Assembly (NCBI RefSeq): GCF_003148805.1
Contig: NZ_QGGX01000001.1
Span: 310,001 to 374,000, forward strand
Direction: 5' to 3'
From: Aminobacter sp. AP02
GTDB lineage: Bacteria; Pseudomonadota; Alphaproteobacteria; Rhizobiales; Rhizobiaceae
Length of the DNA stretch: 64,000 bases
A model generated the notes under the pieces. The model worked only from the letters and a program-made list of their open reading frames with translations. It ran no database searches and was not told the origin of the DNA. A program made the position numbers and the translations under genes. Shown one piece after another: positions 38,087 through 46,700 of the stretch (position 1 is its first letter; each line of letters opens with the position of its first letter).

Positions 38087-39286
38087 CTACGCCGTCATCT
38101 GGCTCGCGTACCACCTGACATATCGGTCCACGTTGGCTTCCTTGGTCGGCGAATAGGGACCGGGTTCGAAACCGGGCGAGGTGATGCCGATCCACTGGCG
38201 GCGGCAGATCTCCCAATCTTCCGACATGACTTCGTGGTGGAAGGCGGCGATCTTTTCGGGATCGTAGTCACGACCCTCGACGGCGTTCTCGTCGACAAGC
38301 CAGTAGCCGCGCACGATGGTTTTCGTCGGCGACACCGGCGTGATGCGCACGGTGTGGGCATAGTCGGAGTTGGCGTGGCACCAGAAGTTGATGTTGGTGT
38401 TGGCACGTGCGGTGCCCATGTCGGGATCGGTGAAGCCGGCCATCAGCACGTCGCACACGAGCTGCCCGTCGGGGCTTTCAGTGACCATGCCCTTGCGCAC
38501 CGGGGTGCGGTTGGCACGGAACCATTCGGAGGTGTTGTTGGAGGAGGTGTTGACGCGGGCAGTGTCGAGCCCTGCCTTTTCCCAGCGGATGCGGCAGTCG
38601 CCCAGCCGCTCGGCGATCTCGTCCTTGAGATCGGGATTGTCGTTCTCGCTGTCGTACTGCACCGAGACATAGCCTTGGTGGTTGGCCTCGCAGTGGTAGC
38701 ACTCGCGGTTGTTCTCGACGACGATCTTCCAGTTCACGTCGAGTTCGTAATCGCGGATCAGCGCGATCTTGGCCTTGGCCATGCCCTGCGATTTCAGGAT
38801 CGGCGACAGGTGGTCGCGCAACTCATCGAACGGGGAAGGGGTCTCCGACAGGTTGACGAAGATCAGCCCGTCAAACTCCTCGGCATGCGCCCGCTTCAGG
38901 CCGTGGGCCTGCTTGTCGAAATCCTCGCCCATCATGGGCGCGCCGATCAACTGGCCGTCATGGGCGTAGGACCAGGAGTGGTAGGGGCAGACAAGCCGTG
39001 CCGCCTTACCCTTTTCCTTGGTGCAGATGATCGAGCCGCGATGGCGGCAGACATTGTGGTGGGCGTGCACCTTGCCGTCGCGGTCGCGTACCACCACCAC
39101 CGGGGCGCCGCCAACGTCGAGCGTCATGTAGTCGCCCGACTTGGGTAGCTCCACCGAATGACCGGCGAAGAACCAGCTGTTGCGGAATATGCGCGCCTGC
39201 TCCTCGGCGAATATCTCCGGATCAGTGTAGAACGCGCGTGGCAGACCATGACCGGGCCGGTAACCATTGAGCCAGTGAACGTTCAT
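38087..39286 (-). CDS. Rieske oxygenase, glycine-betaine-monooxygenase (GbcA)-like
   Basis: A 399-residue ring-hydroxylating-type oxygenase alpha subunit. The Rieske ligands are C80, H82, C100 and H103 (CRHRG and CPYHSW), and the mononuclear iron histidines are H198 and H203 (in NRECYHCEANH). With its reductase it is expected to demethylate glycine betaine or a related betaine such as stachydrine, releasing formaldehyde. The ATG at 39286 has a GGGAGG site. It is divergent from a GcvA-like LysR gene. The betaine assignment rests on similarity and on the two dimethylglycine-dehydrogenase-like genes nearby. Confidence 0.88.
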   Translation of the reverse strand: MNVHWLNGYRPGHGLPRAFYTDPEIFAEEQARIFRNSWFFAGHSVELPKSGDYMTLDVGGAPVVVVRDRDGKVHAHHNVCRHRGSIICTKEKGKAARLVCPYHSWSYAHDGQLIGAPMMGEDFDKQAHGLKRAHAEEFDGLIFVNLSETPSPFDELRDHLSPILKSQGMAKAKIALIRDYELDVNWKIVVENNRECYHCEANHQGYVSVQYDSENDNPDLKDEIAERLGDCRIRWEKAGLDTARVNTSSNNTSEWFRANRTPVRKGMVTESPDGQLVCDVLMAGFTDPDMGTARANTNINFWCHANSDYAHTVRITPVSPTKTIVRGYWLVDENAVEGRDYDPEKIAAFHHEVMSEDWEICRRQWIGITSPGFEPGPYSPTKEANVDRYVRWYASQMTA

Positions 39287-39311
39287 CGCAGCGCCTCCCA
39301 GTGCTTGTTTG

Positions 39312-39336
39312 AGACAGATTAGAATTGTTCTTGTCT
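39312..39336. promoter_or_regulatory. nested palindromes in oxygenase/LysR gap
   Basis: AGACA at 39312-39316 pairs with TGTCT at 39332-39336, and AGAATTGTTCT is a shorter palindrome between them. They lie in the 103-base divergent gap between the Rieske gene and the LysR gene and probably form the regulator's operator. Confidence 0.5.
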
Positions 39337-39389
39337 GCTGCGGCAAACGCGATTACCTTGGGGGGAGGCCAAGAAAAACTAATGGTGCC

Positions 39390-40274
39390 ATGGCAACTGC
39401 CCGACCTCCACTGAACTGGCTCCGGGCGTTTGAGGCTGCAGCGCGCATGGGCAGCTTTGCCGCAGCGGCGAGCGCGCTCAATGTCACTGCTTCGGCGGTT
39501 TCCCAGCATATCCGGGCTCTGGAACTGCGCCTTGGCAAGGAACTTTTCGACCGCCACGCCAATGGCGTCCGCCTTACTGACCGCGGCCGCCTCTATGCCG
39601 AGGAACTTGGCCGCGCCTTTGCGATGATCGACCAGGCGACCGCCAAGCTCGCCGGGCGCGGCACCCGCGAAATGCTGGTCGTGCATGTCCCGACCTCGTT
39701 TGCCAGCCAGTGGATCGCACCCCGGCTCGACCTGTTTCGCTCCCAGTACCCGAATATCGACCTAAGGCTGACCGCACTCGATCATGGAGAGGGCAAGGTC
39801 GATGCGGCAATCGAGTTCGGCTGGGGCAACTGGCCGAAGCGCGAGGCTACACTCTTGCTTCGCGACGAGACCTTTCCCGTGTGCACGCCGCGATATGCCC
39901 AAACGCTACGTTCGCCCGAGGATCTGAAGGCCGGCGACTTGCTGCATGTGCCCGGCTATGACGAGGACTGGGACACCTGGCTAGCCCATGTCGGCGTCAC
40001 AGGCATCGACACGTCCGCCGGCTCGTTCTTCGACCAGTCGATCATGGGCATCCGCGCCGCCATCGAAGGCAAGGGCGTCTTACTCGGCCGTACGGCGTTG
40101 ATCGAACGCGAACTGGCCGCCGGCCTCCTCGTCGCGCCATTCGAACGGCGCCTGCAGGGCGCCGGCTCCTACTGGTTCCTCGCCACACCACAGAAGGCGA
40201 AGACACCGAAGGTGATAGCATTCCGCGACTGGCTGATGCGCATGACCGCGCCGGTGGCAACCATCGAAAGCTGA
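39390..40274 (+). CDS. LysR (GcvA-like) transcriptional regulator
   Basis: A 294-residue LysR protein beginning PPLNWLRAFEAAARMGSF, the pattern typical of GcvA-like members, with recognition helix ASALNVTASAVSQHIR and an effector domain from about 90. GcvA-type regulators often control glycine or betaine metabolism. It is divergent from the Rieske oxygenase gene, with nested palindromes in the gap. The ATG at 39390 gives the standard family N-terminus. Confidence 0.9.
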   Translation: MATARPPLNWLRAFEAAARMGSFAAAASALNVTASAVSQHIRALELRLGKELFDRHANGVRLTDRGRLYAEELGRAFAMIDQATAKLAGRGTREMLVVHVPTSFASQWIAPRLDLFRSQYPNIDLRLTALDHGEGKVDAAIEFGWGNWPKREATLLLRDETFPVCTPRYAQTLRSPEDLKAGDLLHVPGYDEDWDTWLAHVGVTGIDTSAGSFFDQSIMGIRAAIEGKGVLLGRTALIERELAAGLLVAPFERRLQGAGSYWFLATPQKAKTPKVIAFRDWLMRMTAPVATIES

Positions 40275-40408
40275 GCCGTGGTCTGCGGTCCTTGCGTCGC
40301 CCAAAAATTGTAATGTTGCATTTTGTGTTATTTTTTGCGAATTTGTGACTCGGGCGGCAATGTCGGTGGAGCAGACCTCCTCCCATTGCTGCGTGCCGGG
40401 AGGGTCAC

Positions 40409-41461
40409 ATGAACGCACCGAGCAAGCACACGGTCTTCAACATCGGGGCCTGTTGGTCGGGTGCGCGGGCTGCTCAGCCGCGACAGCCCCTGCCGCAGGT
40501 GTCGGCCGAGTTCTCGATACTTCTGCTGCAGGGCTTTTCGCAGCTCTGCCTGTCGTCATTGGTCGAGCCGCTGCGGGTGGCCAACGCACTGGCCGGCACC
40601 GAGCTGTTTCGCTGGAAGCTCGTCAGCCTCGACGGCTGCTCGGTGGCCAGCGCCAGCGGCATTTCGGTCGAGGTCTCGGGCAGCTGCGCCGAGGCGGCCA
40701 AGACCTTGCCGTTCGAACCGCAGGCGGCGATGGCGATCTGCGCCGGCGAAGGAGTGGAGCGCCACGGCTCGCACGAGCTGCGCGCCTGCCTGCGCCGCCT
40801 CGCCAGGGCGCAGCTGCCGGTCTATGCGCTGGGCACCGCGACCTGGTTGCTGGCCGATGCCGGCCTGCTCGGCGACATCAGATGCACCATCCACTGGGGC
40901 AAGATGGCGGCGCTGTCGGAGAGCTTCTACGACCTCGCCATCGACGACGCGCTGTTCGTGCGTGACGGCCAGATCGTCACCTGCGCCGGCGAGCTTGCCG
41001 CCTTCGACCTTGCCATCGACATCGTCCAGGAGCGCTGCGGCACAGAGCTCGCGCGCAGCATCTGCCAGCATGTAACCGCCGACCGCTGGCGGGATGGTGC
41101 GAGCTGCCAGTCGGTGCCGCCGGGGCTGCGCTATGGCAGCACCGGCAAGAAGCTTTTACGCATCCTGCAATTGATGGAAAAGAACATCGAAGACCCACTA
41201 TCCCTGGAAGAGATTTCCTCCAAGGTGTCGCTCTCGCGCCGCCAGATCGAGCGACTGTTTGAACGCCATCTCTCGACGACGCCGTGGCAGCATTATCTCA
41301 CGCTCAGGCTTGTCAAGGCGCGGCAGTTGATCGAGGCGACCGCGATGCCGATCATGGACGTCGCGGTCGCCTGCGGCTTCGTCTCGTCATCGCATTTTTC
41401 GAAGAGCTTTCGGGACCACTTCAAAGTGCTACCCAGCAAGCTTCGTTCTGCAGGGGCTTAA
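40409..41461 (+). CDS. GbdR-like AraC regulator with DJ-1/PfpI-type domain
   Basis: A 350-residue activator with an N-terminal DJ-1/PfpI (GlxA-type) sensor domain (about 33-220) and a C-terminal AraC double helix-turn-helix (about 245-345, with SLSRRQIERLFERHL and ACGFVSSSHFSKSFRDHF). In pseudomonads GbdR of this architecture activates glycine-betaine and dimethylglycine catabolism, so its place here supports the betaine interpretation. GGGAGGG precedes the ATG closely. A GTTGCA hexamer lies 90 bases upstream of the start. The 67-base gap after it is empty. Confidence 0.9.
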   Translation: MNAPSKHTVFNIGACWSGARAAQPRQPLPQVSAEFSILLLQGFSQLCLSSLVEPLRVANALAGTELFRWKLVSLDGCSVASASGISVEVSGSCAEAAKTLPFEPQAAMAICAGEGVERHGSHELRACLRRLARAQLPVYALGTATWLLADAGLLGDIRCTIHWGKMAALSESFYDLAIDDALFVRDGQIVTCAGELAAFDLAIDIVQERCGTELARSICQHVTADRWRDGASCQSVPPGLRYGSTGKKLLRILQLMEKNIEDPLSLEEISSKVSLSRRQIERLFERHLSTTPWQHYLTLRLVKARQLIEATAMPIMDVAVACGFVSSSHFSKSFRDHFKVLPSKLRSAGA

Positions 41462-41528
41462 ACACGGCGTTACGAACCGATGTGTGTACAAGTTCGGCAG
41501 CCTGGACAGCAACCTGTCGGAGCAACCT

Positions 41529-42938
41529 CTATGGCTCGCGGATACTCTCGTCGAGACCGCGGATCAGCGGGTAGAGGAAGTATGAAATCACGGTTCGCCG
41601 CCCAACCTTGATCTCCGCGGTCACGGTCATACCCGGAAGAAGCCGCACCGGCTGCAGGGGCGCGTCCAATTGCATGCCTGAAACAGGAATGAGGGCCCTG
41701 AAGAACGGAAGCGCTGCGGTCTGGGTGGTGCCGGACTGTGGGTCGGGTGTGAAGGCGTCGCGGCTGATCGTGCGGATGGCGCCGGTGGCGGTGCCGAATT
41801 TCTGGAACGGATAGGCATCGAACTTGATACGCACCTCGTCGTCGGCCTTGACCCTGCCGATATCACGCGCATTGACGGAAACCTCGGCCTCCAGCGGCAC
41901 GTTCAACGGTACGAGGGTGATGATGCGCTCGGCCTCACGCACCACCGAGCCGATCGAGCGAGCGGCAAGGTCGAGCACCACCGCGTCTGCGGGTGCTGTC
42001 AGCGACACCATGGTGCGGCGCAGCTCCATTTTCTTGAGCTCTTCGCCCACGGTGCTGAGCTGGCTCCGCAATTCAACCAGGCGTTCCATCGAGGTGCGGC
42101 GGAAATCCTCGATGAAGGCCTGTCGGTCCGCCCGGAGCTTAGCGAGCGTATGCTCCGCAGCAACTGCGCCGCCTTGTAGCTGCGCCAAGCTGGCGTCGAC
42201 GCTTAGGCGCGCATCGCGCGAGCTTAGCAGATTGAGCCGCGAGCCGAAGTCCTGTTCGTAGAGCTTTTCGCGGGCCCTTTCTATCTCGACGAGATTGTCG
42301 AGCCGTTCCTTCAGGACCACCTCTTGGCCTTTCGCCGTGGTGATCGTCGATTCCTGTCCGGCGATCTGCTGATCGAAGTTCTGCAACTGGGCCATGAGGA
42401 AGGCGCGTCGCTGGCCGAAAAGTTCGACCTGCAGTTGTTCGTCGGGAGCGCTGCCGGCCATTTTCGAATAATCGGCACCGGCGAGTTCGGCGTCGATGCG
42501 TTTTACCTGTGCGTCGAGGGCGATGAACTTTGCCCGCTGCTGGTCCACATCGGACTGGCTGAAGGTCGGATCGAGAGTCGCCAGCGTCTGTCCGGCACGG
42601 ACGACATCGCCGGCGGCCACATCGATGGATCGGATAATCGAGGTTTCCAGCGGCTGAACGATGATGGTCGGTTGTTTGGTGATCAGCCGGCCCGGCGCAA
42701 CCACGATCTCGTCGATCGAGGCAAGCGATGCCCATGCCACGGCGGCGACGATCAGAAGCGTGACGCCGTAAAGGGCAAGCCGCGCGATCCTCGGCGGCGC
42801 CCGTTCCTCGAGTTCCACAGCGTCAGGCTGGAACTCAGAGATGATGACCGGAAGCGTACGCACCGGGATGACTGCACGTTCATTCCGGTTCGCCGGCAGT
42901 GCGGGCGTTTGTGGTTGCCTCTGCGGAAGCGCGCTCAT
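41529..42938 (-). CDS. type I secretion membrane-fusion protein (HlyD family)
   Basis: A 469-residue periplasmic adaptor: short cytoplasmic N-terminus, one membrane helix (about 59-82), barrel-sandwich lipoyl segments at both ends (VVAPGRLITKQPTIIVQPLE and SLTAPADAVVLDL), a long coiled-coil-rich middle (about 130-300) and a C-terminal beta domain. It links the ABC exporter to an outer-membrane TolC-type channel, which is not encoded in this window. Its ATG overlaps the ABC stop codon (ATGA), so the two are translated together. It is the last gene of the secretion operon. Confidence 0.93.
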   Translation of the reverse strand: MSALPQRQPQTPALPANRNERAVIPVRTLPVIISEFQPDAVELEERAPPRIARLALYGVTLLIVAAVAWASLASIDEIVVAPGRLITKQPTIIVQPLETSIIRSIDVAAGDVVRAGQTLATLDPTFSQSDVDQQRAKFIALDAQVKRIDAELAGADYSKMAGSAPDEQLQVELFGQRRAFLMAQLQNFDQQIAGQESTITTAKGQEVVLKERLDNLVEIERAREKLYEQDFGSRLNLLSSRDARLSVDASLAQLQGGAVAAEHTLAKLRADRQAFIEDFRRTSMERLVELRSQLSTVGEELKKMELRRTMVSLTAPADAVVLDLAARSIGSVVREAERIITLVPLNVPLEAEVSVNARDIGRVKADDEVRIKFDAYPFQKFGTATGAIRTISRDAFTPDPQSGTTQTAALPFFRALIPVSGMQLDAPLQPVRLLPGMTVTAEIKVGRRTVISYFLYPLIRGLDESIREP

Positions 42939-45085
42939 GCGACCTGCCTCGTCTGCTGGCTCCACAGGTGCCGGTAAGTCATGCAGCGCGAGAGCAGCTG
43001 ATCATGGCGACCCATATCGGCGACCTTGCCGCGCTCGATCACCAGGATAGCGTCAGCGTCGGCCAGCGTGGAAAGGCGATGCGACACGATGACGACCGTC
43101 CGCCCAAGGGCGATCTGCCGCAAATTCTGTCGGATGATTGCCTCGCTGTCGGGGTCAAGCGCGCTTGTCGCCTCATCGAGGATGAGCAGTCGGGGATTTG
43201 TAATCAGCGCGCGGGCGATGGCCAGGCGCTGCTTCTGCCCGCCGGACAGGTTGGAGGCGTTTTCCTCGAGTTTGGTCTCGAATCCGCGAGACAGCCTTTC
43301 AATGAATTCTTCTGCGCCGGCCAAGCGCGCGGCGGTCGCGATTTCCTCCAGCGTGGCATCCGGCTTGGCGGCCGCGATGTTGTCCCTCACCGTGCCGCGA
43401 AACAGGAAGCTATCCTGCAGCACGACGCCGATGCTCTTGCGCAGATGGACTAGATCGATCTCGCGGCTGTCGAAGCCGTCCATCCGAACGAGCCCCTGCT
43501 GGATCGGGTAGAGACCCTGGATAAGCCGCGTAACGGTGGTCTTGCCTGAACCGCTCTTGCCGACGATCCCGAACACCGACCCTGCGGGAACGGAAAACGA
43601 CACGGCGTCGAGCGCGGGTGCGCCATCGGTACCGTAGCGGAACGAGACGTTGTCGAACTCGATCTGGCCCTGCAGGTCGGGCCGCAGGCCGCGTCCGCGT
43701 CCATGTTGCTCGGGCCGCTGGTTCATGACCTCGCCCAGCATACGGACGGAAAGCGCTACTTCCTGGTATTCGTGAACCATCGTCACGATCTGCACCAGTG
43801 GGCCGGAGACCCGACCGGCCAGCATGTTGAACGCGACCAGCGCGCCAATCGTCAGTGTACCGGAGAACACGTCGAGAGCGCCCAGTCCGATAATGGCGAC
43901 ACTCATCAGCTTTTCGAGGAGCCCCGTCAGGGACTGCGCGACGGCGGAGATCTTTTCGACCCGGAAACGCACGGAAATGGACTCAGCGGAGCGATCGTCC
44001 CAGACACGGCGCTGCCGCGGCTCGAGCGCCAGCGATTTGACCGTCGGCATGCCGTGGACGGTTTCGACGAGCAACGCCTGCCGTTCGCCCTCAGCCTGGT
44101 AGAGCGCCTGGAGCCGCTCCTGGAACGGGCGGACGAGCATCATCACCGTCAGGCCGACAAGGGCGGCGAAGCCGAGCACTACAAGCGTCAGCTTGACGCT
44201 GTAGAGGAGCAATACCGGCAAAAACACCAGCAGCGACAGTCCATCGAGAAGCGTGAGGAAGAGCCGCCCCGTCAGGAATTCGCGTATGCGGCCGGTCTGC
44301 TGCATGTGCTTGACCAGCACGCCGGCGGATGCCTGTTCAAACAGCGCGATCGGTAGGTTGAGAAGATGCCCGAATGTGCGGGTCGCCACCCTGATGTCGA
44401 TCTTATTGGTGGCGTAGAGCAACAGATACCGGCGCAGGAAGCCGAAGCCTGCGTCGAAGATCAGCGCGATGCCTATCCCGATGGTCAGTACCGTAAGCGT
44501 CGCATACGTCTCGTGCACAAGCACCTTGTCGATGACGAGCTGGAAAAAGATCGGCATCGCCAGGCCCAGCGCGTAGAGCACGAAGGCGGCGATCGCGACG
44601 TCGATGAACATGGACCGCTGACGCACGAGTTCCGGGATGAACCAGCGAAATCCGAACGGTTGGTTGGGGTCCGAAAGGCTGAAATTGCGCTTCGCCAAGA
44701 TGACCGTGCCGTGCCAGCATTTGGCGAACTGCTCTTGCGTCAACAGCAGCTCTTCGGGGCGGTGCGCCAGCGGGTCAAGCACGTGGACAATCGAAGGCTC
44801 GCCGAGCCCGCCGGCACTGATGCCGGCGATCACCACCCAATTGCCGTTGTCGAGCTGGGCCAGCGCTGGGTATGCATCCCCGAGCTGGATCAGCGACGCC
44901 CATGAAAGCGTGGCCTGGCGCGCACGCAGCCCCGCGTCCTTCGCCATCCGAAGCAATTGCTGGTTGGCGACCGGCTTGTCCGTCACCGCGTAGTCATGCA
45001 TCAGCCGCTCGGGCGCAAGGTCGATGCCGTGATGCCTGGCGATGTAGGCCAGGCATTGAAGACCGGTGTGCGGATCTGTGCTCAT
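42935..45085 (-). CDS. type I secretion ABC exporter with C39-like domain
   Basis: A 716-residue exporter: C39-like N-terminal domain (about 1-130), six membrane helices (about 155-430) and an ATPase domain (about 465-710) with GKSGSGKTT, LSGGQKQR, LLILDEATSALD and a VSHRLS switch. In the N-terminal domain the catalytic Cys position of true C39 peptidases is Thr (T7, in HTGLQCLAYI), so it should bind cargo without cleaving it, as in HlyB. The start at 45085 is chosen because upstream residues look like read-through of the gap. It probably exports the 1747-residue protein encoded upstream. Confidence 0.93.
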   Translation of the reverse strand: MSTDPHTGLQCLAYIARHHGIDLAPERLMHDYAVTDKPVANQQLLRMAKDAGLRARQATLSWASLIQLGDAYPALAQLDNGNWVVIAGISAGGLGEPSIVHVLDPLAHRPEELLLTQEQFAKCWHGTVILAKRNFSLSDPNQPFGFRWFIPELVRQRSMFIDVAIAAFVLYALGLAMPIFFQLVIDKVLVHETYATLTVLTIGIGIALIFDAGFGFLRRYLLLYATNKIDIRVATRTFGHLLNLPIALFEQASAGVLVKHMQQTGRIREFLTGRLFLTLLDGLSLLVFLPVLLLYSVKLTLVVLGFAALVGLTVMMLVRPFQERLQALYQAEGERQALLVETVHGMPTVKSLALEPRQRRVWDDRSAESISVRFRVEKISAVAQSLTGLLEKLMSVAIIGLGALDVFSGTLTIGALVAFNMLAGRVSGPLVQIVTMVHEYQEVALSVRMLGEVMNQRPEQHGRGRGLRPDLQGQIEFDNVSFRYGTDGAPALDAVSFSVPAGSVFGIVGKSGSGKTTVTRLIQGLYPIQQGLVRMDGFDSREIDLVHLRKSIGVVLQDSFLFRGTVRDNIAAAKPDATLEEIATAARLAGAEEFIERLSRGFETKLEENASNLSGGQKQRLAIARALITNPRLLILDEATSALDPDSEAIIRQNLRQIALGRTVVIVSHRLSTLADADAILVIERGKVADMGRHDQLLSRCMTYRHLWSQQTRQVA

Positions 45086-45125
45086 GGTTGCGTCCAGAAG
45101 GCCGAGGGACTTTCTTTGCCGCCAG

Positions 45126-45437
45126 TCAATTGAAGTTGGGGGATGCGTTCGTGGACTGCGCCTCGGTCTTGATCGTGCCTCCGGCGTCGCCGACCTTAGG
45201 CGCGTCGGAAATGCGCCGGACTGCACCGGCTTCGACAAGGCCGCCAAGGGCCTTCTGCATCAGGTCGACCGCGTTGGCGAAGGCGTCGACGGGCATGATG
45301 ATCCTTTGCCGGAAAACGGCCTTGGGATTGTTCTTTTCGTCGCGTTCAGTCGCTGACAGGCTCATCAGGTCGATTCTGACGATCGATCCGGTGACGGTGA
45401 TTTCGCCGATACCGTCGGCGTAAAGTTCGTTGGTCAT
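45126..45437 (-). CDS. 103-residue protein of unknown function in the secretion operon
   Basis: A small soluble protein with an excellent AGGAGG ribosome site. It starts with a beta-rich segment (ADGIGEITVTGSIVRIDLMS), has a helical middle ending QKALGGLVEAG, and a flexible acidic tail. There is no signal peptide and no membrane helix. I do not recognise the family. It sits 24 bases after the CobW-like gene and 40 before the ABC exporter gene. A cytoplasmic chaperone or targeting factor for the large cargo is a reasonable guess only. Confidence 0.78.
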   Translation of the reverse strand: MTNELYADGIGEITVTGSIVRIDLMSLSATERDEKNNPKAVFRQRIIMPVDAFANAVDLMQKALGGLVEAGAVRRISDAPKVGDAGGTIKTEAQSTNASPNFN

Positions 45438-45461
45438 AGTCGCCTCCTGTGCATAGGTTGG

Positions 45462-46691
45462 TCAGGCGACATGGCTTGATTGCCATGTCGGGAACGGGTC
45501 GCGAAGGTTATTGCCGAGCTTGGAGTCGAAGCGGTTTTCTTCGCCGACAAGGCAGGCGTCGAGGGCGTCGCACATTGCCACCCTTTGAAGATCCGTTCCG
45601 ATGAACACCAGTTCCTGCCGGCGGTCGCCCCAGATCGCATCCCAGCGTTGAGCGATGAAACTGCGGAACTGCGGATGGCGCGGCCACTGGCTTAGAGGCA
45701 CGGCGGCCCACCATAAGCCTTTCGCGTCGGCCCGCCGCTGCACACCCGCAATCGACAGAAGCCCAATCCAGTCCGGACGCGTGGCAAGCCAGAAATGACC
45801 CTTGGCGCGGATCAGCCCCTGCCAGTCGCGGGCAAGGAAGTCGTGAAACGCCGCCGGGTCGAACGGACGGTGCGCCCGGTACACGAAACTGGAGATGCCG
45901 TATTCCTCGGTCTCCGGAACGTGATCGCCGGCTCCGAACAGTTCTTTATGCCAGAGCGGATGCGTCGCTGCCTTCGCTTCGTCGAAGAGGCGGGTGTCGA
46001 GGATCTCGTCAAGAGGCAGGCGCCCAAAGTCGCAATTGACGACCCGTGCATCGGGGTTGAGCGCGGCGATGACGCGGCGCACGGCGTCGCGCTGTGCTGG
46101 GGGAACTTCGGAGATCTTGTTGACAACTACGACATCGGCGAACTCGATCTGCTCGACTAGGAGATCGACCAACGTGCGCTTGTCGCTGGTATCGCGGGTC
46201 TCACCTCTGTCGGCCAGGAAATCTCGGCTCGAGTAATCGCCAAGCAGGTTCACTGCATCGACCACCGTGACCATCGTGTCGAGCCGCGCCACGTCGCAGA
46301 GCGCTGCCCCGGCCTCGTCACGGAAGGAAAAAGTGGCCGCAACCGGAAGCGGCTCGGCAATGCCGGTGCCTTCGATCAGGAGATAGTCGAAGCGCCCTTC
46401 GGCCGCGAGGCGGTGGACTTCGCCCAATAGGTCCTCCCGCAAGGTGCAGCAGATGCAGCCATTGGTGAGTTCGACCAGCGTTTCGTCTGTGCGCGAGAGA
46501 TTGCCGCCGCCATCGCGAACCAGTTCGGCGTCGATATTGATCTCGCTCATGTCGTTAACGATGACTGCGACGCGACGCGATTCGCGGTTCCTGAGGACGT
46601 GGTTCAAGATCGTCGTCTTGCCGGCGCCGAGAAAGCCCGCAAGCACCGTGACGGGCAGGCGGCGATCCTCACTGGCAATGTGAGCCCTCAT
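45462..46691 (-). CDS. CobW/COG0523-family GTPase metallochaperone
   Basis: A 409-residue G3E-family GTPase: Walker A (GFLGAGKTT), the family's metal-binding motif GCICC, a catalytic/Mg Glu in [10 protein letters not shown], a NKISE guanine-specificity motif, and a C-terminal CobW_C domain (about 265-395). Such proteins deliver zinc, iron or cobalt to target enzymes using GTP. GGGGAG precedes the ATG. It lies nine bases after the 1747-residue protein gene and before the secretion genes, so its client may be that protein or a secretion partner. Confidence 0.92.
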   Translation of the reverse strand: MRAHIASEDRRLPVTVLAGFLGAGKTTILNHVLRNRESRRVAVIVNDMSEINIDAELVRDGGGNLSRTDETLVELTNGCICCTLREDLLGEVHRLAAEGRFDYLLIEGTGIAEPLPVAATFSFRDEAGAALCDVARLDTMVTVVDAVNLLGDYSSRDFLADRGETRDTSDKRTLVDLLVEQIEFADVVVVNKISEVPPAQRDAVRRVIAALNPDARVVNCDFGRLPLDEILDTRLFDEAKAATHPLWHKELFGAGDHVPETEEYGISSFVYRAHRPFDPAAFHDFLARDWQGLIRAKGHFWLATRPDWIGLLSIAGVQRRADAKGLWWAAVPLSQWPRHPQFRSFIAQRWDAIWGDRRQELVFIGTDLQRVAMCDALDACLVGEENRFDSKLGNNLRDPFPTWQSSHVA

Positions 46692-46700
46692 ACACTCCCC

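Noticed and set aside
38004-38118. Short direct repeat GTACCACCTGAC on both sides of the oxygenase/reductase gap
   Set aside because: Twelve bases with no symmetric structure; one copy lies inside the oxygenase coding end, so chance is likely.
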